A stretch of 10,794 nucleotides of DNA from Acidimicrobiaceae bacterium. GTDB lineage: Bacteria > Actinomycetota > Acidimicrobiia > Acidimicrobiales > UBA10347. The notes under the pieces are model-generated. The model worked only from the letters and a program-made list of their open reading frames with translations. It had not been told where the DNA came from and searched no databases. Location of the stretch: assembly GCA_003485885.1 (NCBI GenBank), contig DNHM01000237.1, positions 1 through 10,794 on the forward strand, read 5' to 3'. Both the position numbers and the translations under genes were made by a program. Within the stretch, counting starts at the first letter, position 1. Each line of letters starts with the position of its first letter. This document shows positions 5,808 to 10,794 of this stretch, in pieces.

Positions 5808-5813
5808 AGGTGA
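5808..5813 (+). promoter_or_regulatory. guaB3: Shine-Dalgarno site of guaB3
   Basis: AGGTGA, within AGGTGATC, matches the 3' half of the full AAGGAGGTGATC consensus and lies six bases before ATG 5820. It contrasts with the neighbours that lack any SD site. Confidence 0.7.
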
Positions 5814-5819
5814 TCTTCC

Positions 5820-6983
5820 ATGGTGCAAATCGACATTGGTTTGGGTAAGTCCGGTCGTCGAGCCTACGGGTTTGACGACGTCGCAATTGTGCCGAGTCGG
5901 CGCACCCGGGATCCCGAGGATGTCGACCTGACATGGGAGATCGACGCCTACCGTTTTGACCTTCCTGTTATGGCGTCGGCCATGGACGGTGTGGTCAGCC
6001 CCGACACCGCAGTTGCCATCGGCAAACTCGGTGGCCTTGCGGTACTTAACCTCGAAGGCCTGTGGACTCGTTACGAAGACACCGAAGCGATATTCAACGA
6101 GATCGCCTCGCTGCCGCCCGAGAAGGCCACCCTGCGCATGCAGGAGATCTATCTCGAGCCAATCAAACCTGAGCTCATTGGCCAACGCATTCGCGAGATC
6201 AAATCAGCCGGTGTTGTGGCCGCTGCCTCGCTCACGCCACAGCGAACCACCATGTATCTCGACGAAGTCCTCAAGGCAGAGCTCGACATCCTTGTCATCC
6301 AGGGCACTGTGGTGACCGCCGAACACAAGTCGAAGAACCACGAAGCACTCGATCTCAAGAAGGTAATCCGCGAGCTGCCAATCCCGGCCATCGTTGGCGG
6401 TTGTGCGAGTTACGAAGCTGCGCTTCACCTGATGCGTGCCGGCGCCGCTGGCGTACTCGTAGGTGTTGGCCCCGGCCATGCCTGCACTACCCGTGGGGTT
6501 CTCGGTATTGGCGTACCCCAAGCAACGGCGATCGCCGATGCACGCGCAGCCCGTATGCGACACCTCGACGAGACCGGCGTTTACGCTCACGTCATTGCCG
6601 ATGGCGGCATGGCAACCGGCGGCGACATCGCCAAGGCCATCGTGTGCGGTGCCGATGCCGTCATGATCGGCTCACCGTTGGCAGCAGCCGAAGAGGCGCC
6701 AGGTCGCGGCTACCACTGGGGCATGGCTACCTTCCACCCCACGTTGCCACGTGGCGCTCGAGTGCAGACTTCGATTCGGGGCTCTCTTGAAGAAATCCTG
6801 ACGGGCCCTGCTCGTGAGAACGATGGCCGAGTCAATCTCATGGGGGGTTTGCGCACCTCGATGGCAACCACTGGTCACCTCACGCTCAAAGAGTTCCAAA
6901 AGGCCGAACTTATGGTTGCACCTGCGCTACAAACCGAAGGTAAGAGCCTGCAAAAGGCTCAAGCTGTCGGTATGGGCCGCTAA
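5820..6983 (+). CDS. guaB3: IMP dehydrogenase family protein GuaB3
   Basis: This 387-residue (beta/alpha)8 barrel belongs to the IMPDH/GMP reductase superfamily, GuaB3 branch. It has the purine-nucleotide IMPDH core but no CBS (Bateman) insertion, hence the short length. The catalytic-loop cysteine is C222 in GPGHACTTRGVLGIG (218-232). ADGGM (260-264) should bind the IMP ribose/phosphate, and LMGGLRTSM (340-348) corresponds to the GGLRSAMGY region of classical enzymes. The mobile-flap sequences of classical IMPDH (YRGMGS and the Arg-Tyr dyad) are not recognisable between 284 and 340. That leaves its ability to hydrolyse the XMP-enzyme intermediate open. From memory, cyanobacterial GuaB3 has IMPDH activity, while the role of actinobacterial GuaB3 is unsettled. 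It lies 19 bases before guaA and is surely cotranscribed with it, which argues for a role in guanine nucleotide synthesis. Confidence 0.93.
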   Translation: MVQIDIGLGKSGRRAYGFDDVAIVPSRRTRDPEDVDLTWEIDAYRFDLPVMASAMDGVVSPDTAVAIGKLGGLAVLNLEGLWTRYEDTEAIFNEIASLPPEKATLRMQEIYLEPIKPELIGQRIREIKSAGVVAAASLTPQRTTMYLDEVLKAELDILVIQGTVVTAEHKSKNHEALDLKKVIRELPIPAIVGGCASYEAALHLMRAGAAGVLVGVGPGHACTTRGVLGIGVPQATAIADARAARMRHLDETGVYAHVIADGGMATGGDIAKAIVCGADAVMIGSPLAAAEEAPGRGYHWGMATFHPTLPRGARVQTSIRGSLEEILTGPARENDGRVNLMGGLRTSMATTGHLTLKEFQKAELMVAPALQTEGKSLQKAQAVGMGR

Positions 6984-7002
6984 CGCGACCTGATTCACGA
7001 CT

Positions 7003-8538
7003 ATGTCTGATCATGTAGGAACCGGTGCTGTTCTCGTTGTCGATTTCGGAGCGCAGTACGCCCAACTCATTGCCCGTCGTGTCCGCGAAGCACGGGCGTA
7101 TAGCGAGATCGTGTCGAACGATCTCACCGCGGCCGAGTTCGCAGCGCTCGAACCAGCTGCCATTATTTTCAGTGGCGGGCCAGCGTCAGTAAACATCGAA
7201 GGTGCCCCAGCTGTTGACCCTGATATCTACGAGCTCGGGATACCAATCCTGGGTATCTGTTACGGCGCTCAGCTGATCGCTAAACAGCTTGGTGGCACGG
7301 TCAGCCGTTACGAAGCCGGCGAATACGGTCGCACCGACCTCACCGTGAACGACCATGGTCGCCTGCTCATCGACCAGCCCGCTGAGCAATCGGTGTGGAT
7401 GAGTCACTTTGACTGCATCAGTGAGATCCCCGACGGTTTCACGGCCACCGCATCGACCGCACATGCCCCCGTCGCCGCTTTCGAGAGTGACCACATCTGC
7501 GGCGTCCAGTACCACCCCGAGGTCTCACACACCGAACATGGCCAGTCGGTCATCGAACGCTGGCTCGACGATGCAGGGGTCGATCGGTCATGGACGATGG
7601 CCAACATCATCGACGAACAGGTCGAAGCCATTCGGGCTCAGGTTGGCACCGGCCGAGCTATCTGTGGCCTGTCCGGTGGCGTCGACTCTGCCGTCGCTGC
7701 AGCGCTGGTACATAGGGCCATCGGATCGCAGCTCACCTGCGTGTACGTGGACACCGGGCTCATGCGCAAGAACGAGAGCGAACAGGTCGTCGAGACGTTC
7801 CAGAAGACACAGGGCATCGAGCTGATCCATGTGCGGGCCGCCGCCGAGTTCTTCGAAAAGCTTGCTGGCCTCACTGAACCTGAGGCCAAACGCAAGGCCA
7901 TCGGCGAGACCTTCATCCGGGTCTTCGAGAAAGCCAAGGGTGGCATCGAAGACGCCGACTTCTTGGTGCAAGGCACGTTGTATCCCGATGTGATCGAGTC
8001 GGGCAGCAAACACGGTTCCACTATCAAGAGCCATCACAATGTTGGGGGACTTCCCGACGACATGGAGTTCGACCTGGTTGAGCCGTTGCGTTCATTGTTC
8101 AAGGACGAAGTTCGTAAGGTCGGCGCCGAACTCGGTCTGCCCGACGAGGTCGTGTGGCGTCAGCCATTCCCGGGCCCCGGACTTGGTGTGCGAATTATTG
8201 GCGAGGTCACTCCTGACAAGGTCGCGGTGTTGCAAGAAGCCGACCATGTCGTGCGCGAGGTTCTGCGCGACGCCGGACTCGAACGAGAGATCTTCCAGTC
8301 ATTTGCGGTGTTGCCCGACATCCGAACCGTCGGTGTCATGGGCGATGAACGAACCTATGGGTATCCGATCATCGTGCGAGCGGTCACCAGCGAAGATGTG
8401 ATGACCGCCGACTGGGCTCGTATCCCGTACGACGTCCTCGAAACGATCTCGAGCCGGGTCATCAACGAAGTCGACGGTGTGAACCGGGTGGCCTACGACA
8501 TTACGTCGAAGCCGCCTGGCACGATCGAGTGGGAATGA
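7003..8538 (+). CDS. guaA: GMP synthase (glutamine-hydrolysing)
   Basis: This 511-residue two-domain amidotransferase turns XMP, ATP and glutamine into GMP, the last step of GMP synthesis. The N-terminal class I glutaminase domain (about 9-190) has nucleophile C86 in GICYGAQ, and H171 and E173 in VQYHPEV. The ATP pyrophosphatase domain begins near 200 with P-loop SGGVDS (224-229). The C-terminal dimerisation domain holds the XMP-binding region and ends in KPPGTIEWE, the usual last residues. Length is normal for the family. One oddity is WMSHFD (132-137), where most GMP synthases have WMSHGD. The start ATG 7003 fits the family N-terminus ([10 protein letters not shown] follows); there is no SD site, so translation is probably coupled to guaB3. 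The stop codon overlaps the next gene at ATGA. Confidence 0.98.
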   Translation: MSDHVGTGAVLVVDFGAQYAQLIARRVREARAYSEIVSNDLTAAEFAALEPAAIIFSGGPASVNIEGAPAVDPDIYELGIPILGICYGAQLIAKQLGGTVSRYEAGEYGRTDLTVNDHGRLLIDQPAEQSVWMSHFDCISEIPDGFTATASTAHAPVAAFESDHICGVQYHPEVSHTEHGQSVIERWLDDAGVDRSWTMANIIDEQVEAIRAQVGTGRAICGLSGGVDSAVAAALVHRAIGSQLTCVYVDTGLMRKNESEQVVETFQKTQGIELIHVRAAAEFFEKLAGLTEPEAKRKAIGETFIRVFEKAKGGIEDADFLVQGTLYPDVIESGSKHGSTIKSHHNVGGLPDDMEFDLVEPLRSLFKDEVRKVGAELGLPDEVVWRQPFPGPGLGVRIIGEVTPDKVAVLQEADHVVREVLRDAGLEREIFQSFAVLPDIRTVGVMGDERTYGYPIIVRAVTSEDVMTADWARIPYDVLETISSRVINEVDGVNRVAYDITSKPPGTIEWE

Positions 8539-9140
8539 TGTCTGACACCACCGGCGAATCCAACGATCCTGTCGACGTCATCCAGCTGTATGTCGACGCA
8601 CTTGCGCTCTTTGGTAACGCGGTGCGCGACCTGGCTGATCATGAGTGGGACTTGCCCACGCCATCAACCGATTGGAACGTGAAAGAAGTCGTCGCCCATG
8701 TGGTGCTGGGCGAGGCACACCTCCCGGCCGTACTGTCCGGCGATACGACGACAACACAGAACGAGTTCAGCGTGGACCTGTTGGGCGCCAGCCCAATGGC
8801 TGCGTGGCGGGGGACAGCGTTACAAGCAATCGAAGCCGCCCGAGCACCTGGCATCGTTGAGCAGACGTTTGAGCTTGATATGGGCGCCGTCGACGGCCGG
8901 CAGTTGCTTGGGTACCGGATCACCGACAATGTCGTGCATGCCTGGGATCTTCACGTGGCAGCGGGGCGTCCTCGGTCGATCGATGATCGTTTCGCCGAAT
9001 GGTTGCTTGAGTTCTGGCAGCCCGTTGCATCGCAAATTGCGGACACTGACTTCTTCGGCGCCCCCACGGCACCAGCATCGGACTCGCCAAGCGACCGTTT
9101 ACTCGCCCTGCTGGGACGCACTTCACCACCGTCCAGCTAA
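8535..9140 (+). CDS. TIGR03086-like DinB/MDMPI-fold metal-binding protein
   Basis: This 201-residue protein belongs to the actinobacterial group with the mycothiol-dependent maleylpyruvate isomerase (MDMPI) N-terminal/DinB four-helix fold. Marks are [18 protein letters not shown] (39-57) with H55, the G.L.G segment PMAAWRG (87-93), and [14 protein letters not shown] (131-144) with D131 and H135. The ending DRLLALLGR (187-195) is typical of the family. H55 and H135, plus a nearby acidic residue, are the likely metal ligands. Members are thought to act with mycothiol or similar thiols, but the function of this branch is unknown. The chosen ATG 8535 overlaps the guaA stop as ATGA, which suggests translational coupling; ATG 8538 and GTG 8529 are possible alternatives. 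Its place at the end of the guanine operon is probably not functionally informative. Confidence 0.85.
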   Translation: MMSDTTGESNDPVDVIQLYVDALALFGNAVRDLADHEWDLPTPSTDWNVKEVVAHVVLGEAHLPAVLSGDTTTTQNEFSVDLLGASPMAAWRGTALQAIEAARAPGIVEQTFELDMGAVDGRQLLGYRITDNVVHAWDLHVAAGRPRSIDDRFAEWLLEFWQPVASQIADTDFFGAPTAPASDSPSDRLLALLGRTSPPSS

Positions 9141-9302
9141 GAGACACGTTTCTCGCGGGATATGGCCTCGCTCGTGATCGACATCGGTCGGCTCGAAGTT
9201 GACCCGGAGTTCAGCCGGCAAGGTTGTGGCCGCCAACTCGTTCGTGCCGTGCCGTTAGCCAGCTCAACAGTTGTGTCCACAGGGCGCGAACAACCCAGCG
9301 AA
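9141..9302 (+). pseudogene. Probable decayed GNAT acetyltransferase fragment
   Basis: In the same frame as the preceding gene, beyond its TAA, the DNA reads LEVDPEFSRQGCGRQLVRA (9192-9248). This aligns without gaps to GNAT motif A, the acetyl-CoA pyrophosphate loop (consensus like VDPEFRGRGIGRALL). The key Arg/Gln of the loop (R/Q-x-x-G-x-G) is Ser here. A later stretch, VVSTGREQPSE, resembles the following GNAT strand (LSTG..N..A) with residues missing between. Codon third positions are G/C-rich through the first half, like real genes here. An ATG exists at 9162, but the rest of the domain on both sides is absent. A chance match cannot be excluded. Confidence 0.38.
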
Positions 9303-9311
9303 ACCTCATCT

Positions 9312-9350
9312 GTGAGCATCAGACCGCGCTCTGCGCGTCCTGATGCTCAC
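9312..9350. terminator. Hairpin terminator between convergent genes
   Basis: GTGAGCATCAG (9312-9322) pairs perfectly with CTGATGCTCAC (9340-9350). After a 2x2 internal bulge, CGCG (9325-9328) pairs with CGCG (9334-9337) around a 5-base loop. There is no T-run on either side. It sits between the 3' ends of the guanine operon and rpsA and could end transcription from both directions, as T-less hairpins may do in high-GC actinobacteria. Confidence 0.62.
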
Positions 9351-9375
9351 GGATCCAGGTCGTAGATGTGTTGGT

Positions 9376-10794
9376 TTATTCTTCTTCGGCCGACGGGCTT
9401 TCTTCTGCAGCGTCTTCGGCGTTGTCGTCGTCGGCCACAGGTGCTTCTACTTCAGCAGGAGCTTGGGCCTCGGCGGGTGTTTCAGCAGCCTCAGTAGCCT
9501 CGGCGGGTGCTTCGGCTACGTCTGCTTCGGCGGCTGCTTCTGCTTCTCTAGCAGCTTCTTCGGCCCGAGCCTCGGCCGCTGCTGCAGCTGCCTCGTTGGC
9601 AGCGATTTCTTCTGCCGGGTCCGGGGCGACCGCCTGGGACATCGAGAGGTCGACGGTGCGACGCTTCTTGTCGACCTTCAGGACCTTGACCCAGACCTTC
9701 TCACTAGGCATCACGATCTCTTCAGGAGCAAACACTCGGTATTCGGCCATTTCGGAGACGTGGACGAGACCCTCGACGCCAGACGGCAGTGCGACAAATG
9801 CACCGAAGTCGGCTAGGCGAGTCACGGTTGCTTCGAAGCGTTCACCCTTGCGGATGGAACGAAGCGGATCGTTCTCGGTGCGCATAGTCAGGCCGAGGCG
9901 GTTACGCGACGGCTGGACCTTCAGCACCTTGACCTCGACCTCTTGGCCGACTTTGAGCTCACGCTGCGGATCACGAGCTCGGCTCCAGCCGATCTCAGAC
10001 TTGTGGACTAGACCGCGGACATCAGCGACATCGACGAAGGCGCCGAAGTCGGTGATCTGAGCGACCTTGCCGGTCATTGTCTGACCGACTTTGATGCCAC
10101 TGAGAGCGGTCTTGGCTTGTTGGCGCTGCGATGCGCGCATAGCGGCCTTGCGGCTTACGATGAGTCGAGCCTTCGTGCGGTCGGCTTCGATCACTCGTAC
10201 CGCAAAGGTCTGGCCGATCAACGGCTTCAGGTCGTTCACCGTGTGTACATCGACAAGTGATGCCGGCATGAACGCACGTACACCGTTGACATCAAGCGAA
10301 AGGCCGCCCTTGACCGTCTCGGTCACGGTTGCCTGCAGATCGCCTTTGTCTTTGGCAGCGCCTTCGGCAGCTTCCCAACCACGCTTCTGCTGGGCCCAGA
10401 GGCGGCTGAGCGTGATGCGTTTCTTGAGGTCGGCACGGGCAAGCACTGCTGCTTCGACGGTGTCGCCAACGGCGACCACGGTGGTGAGGTCGACTTGTTT
10501 TTCAGATGACCAGTGGCGGTCGCCAACAACGCCAATCTTGCCATCACCTAGATCGACCTCTGCTTCTCGTTTGGCTACGGTAAGAACCGTGCCGGTGATG
10601 ATCTCGCCGCTGTCGAAACCACCAAGATTTGGTGGGCCGAGGACTACGCCGTCCTCAGGCAATCCCAGCCCTGCATCGGGGTCGACGTCATCGACGGGTT
10701 CACCATCAACGGAACCAGGAGCGTGTGCCTCGGCGGCTGGTGTTTCTTCGGCTGCGGGTGCAGGTTCGGCTGCTGCCTCTTCGGCTGCGGGTGC
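9376..10794 (-). CDS. rpsA: 30S ribosomal protein S1 (5' end beyond right edge)
   Basis: The frame is open from the right edge to TAA 9378-9376, showing 472 residues. Four S1 (OB-fold) RNA-binding domains are visible at about 62-133, 153-216, 235-306 and 316-387. The third and fourth carry the strong signature TDFGAFVDVADVRGLVHKSE and ADFGAFVALPSGVEGLVH. S1 binds mRNA on the 30S subunit and helps initiation on structured leaders. The visible N-terminus (1-26) is Ala/Glu/Pro-rich and includes an 11-residue repeat starting APAAEE. The C-terminal 80-odd residues are Ala/Glu-rich, with AAAAAAEARAEEA and EAPAEA-type units, and end in a strongly acidic stretch. An in-frame TTG at 10662 is not the start, because coding continues past it to the edge. 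The true start is outside the window. No coaE follows rpsA here, unlike in many actinobacteria; instead the gene meets the guanine operon tail to tail. Confidence 0.94.
   Translation of the reverse strand, partial: APAAEEAAAEPAPAAEETPAAEAHAPGSVDGEPVDDVDPDAGLGLPEDGVVLGPPNLGGFDSGEIITGTVLTVAKREAEVDLGDGKIGVVGDRHWSSEKQVDLTTVVAVGDTVEAAVLARADLKKRITLSRLWAQQKRGWEAAEGAAKDKGDLQATVTETVKGGLSLDVNGVRAFMPASLVDVHTVNDLKPLIGQTFAVRVIEADRTKARLIVSRKAAMRASQRQQAKTALSGIKVGQTMTGKVAQITDFGAFVDVADVRGLVHKSEIGWSRARDPQRELKVGQEVEVKVLKVQPSRNRLGLTMRTENDPLRSIRKGERFEATVTRLADFGAFVALPSGVEGLVHVSEMAEYRVFAPEEIVMPSEKVWVKVLKVDKKRRTVDLSMSQAVAPDPAEEIAANEAAAAAAEARAEEAAREAEAAAEADVAEAPAEATEAAETPAEAQAPAEVEAPVADDDNAEDAAEESPSAEEE
9467..9509. 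repeat. Short direct repeat in the rpsA C-terminal tail
   Basis: GCCTCGGCGGGTG occurs at 9467-9479 and 9497-9509, a 30-base (10-codon) period. It encodes the repeated TPAEA/APAEA units of the acidic tail. Confidence 0.7.
10746..10794. repeat. 16-base direct repeat encoding an 11-residue unit in the S1 N-terminal tail
   Basis: CTTCGGCTGCGGGTGC occurs at 10746-10761 and 10779-10794, 33 bases apart. On the minus strand this gives two tandem units beginning APAAEE. More copies may lie beyond the right edge. Confidence 0.7.

Noticed and set aside
5691..6185. Minus-strand frame of 164 codons opposite the guaB3 start
   Set aside because: Composition is shadow-like, it covers the guaB3 SD site and coding start, and no family is recognised.
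9137..9319. Minus-strand frame of 60 codons after the guanine operon
   Set aside because: Ser/Thr/Arg-rich with no motif; the opposite strand gives a better (GNAT-like) reading.
9343..9816. Gly/Phe/Ser-rich plus-strand frame opposite the rpsA tail
   Set aside because: The repetitive Phe/Gly/Ser pattern is the complement of Ala/Glu codons in the S1 tail.
1..10794. CRISPR array, tRNA, insertion sequence, toxin-antitoxin or phage defence genes
   Set aside because: No regular repeat-spacer pattern, cloverleaf, transposase motif or small paired genes were seen on either strand.

Overview
This window looks like chromosomal DNA of an actinobacterium, probably a free-living member of the Acidimicrobiia or a relative (inferred, not proven). 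The reasons are moderately high GC with G/C-rich third codon positions, GTG starts, a GuaB3-type IMP dehydrogenase beside guaA, a mycothiol-type maleylpyruvate isomerase-fold protein, an S1 protein with long Ala/Glu/Pro tails, and several starts preceded by a TANNNT box 6-7 bases upstream instead of a Shine-Dalgarno (SD) site, as in leaderless actinobacterial mRNAs. I see no tRNA, rRNA, CRISPR array, insertion sequence or prophage gene.

Left part (1-2224). The N-terminal 129 codons of an Lhr-type helicase run off the left edge on the minus strand. A short decayed C-terminus of a GGDEF (diguanylate cyclase) domain follows, squeezed between the helicase and a homocysteine S-methyltransferase-family gene in which the first zinc-ligand cysteine appears replaced by His. 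Diverging from it is a 199-residue protein of unknown function with what looks like an internal duplication. Its 3' end overlaps the next gene by about 100 bases.

Middle part (2122-5819). A class I SAM methyltransferase (minus) and tryptophan 2,3-dioxygenase (plus) diverge from a 105-base spacer holding two back-to-back TANNNT boxes. A Pro/Thr-linker lipoprotein and a D-2-hydroxyacid dehydrogenase follow on the minus strand, each with its own candidate box. The dehydrogenase diverges from the guanine operon across 240 bases that hold a near-perfect 18-base palindrome and a doubtful small ORF.

Right part (5820-10794). guaB3, guaA and a DinB/MDMPI-fold gene form a tight plus-strand operon, with the last two overlapping at ATGA. 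GuaA makes GMP from XMP; GuaB3 is an IMP dehydrogenase homologue without CBS domains. A likely decayed GNAT acetyltransferase fragment and a strong hairpin separate the operon from the convergent ribosomal protein S1 gene, which runs off the right edge.

Nothing here amounts to a clearly new multi-gene system. The most notable items are the two gene remnants, the repeated leaderless promoter arrangement, the variant zinc site, the convergent gene overlap, and guaB3 adjacent to guaA with no canonical guaB beside it.
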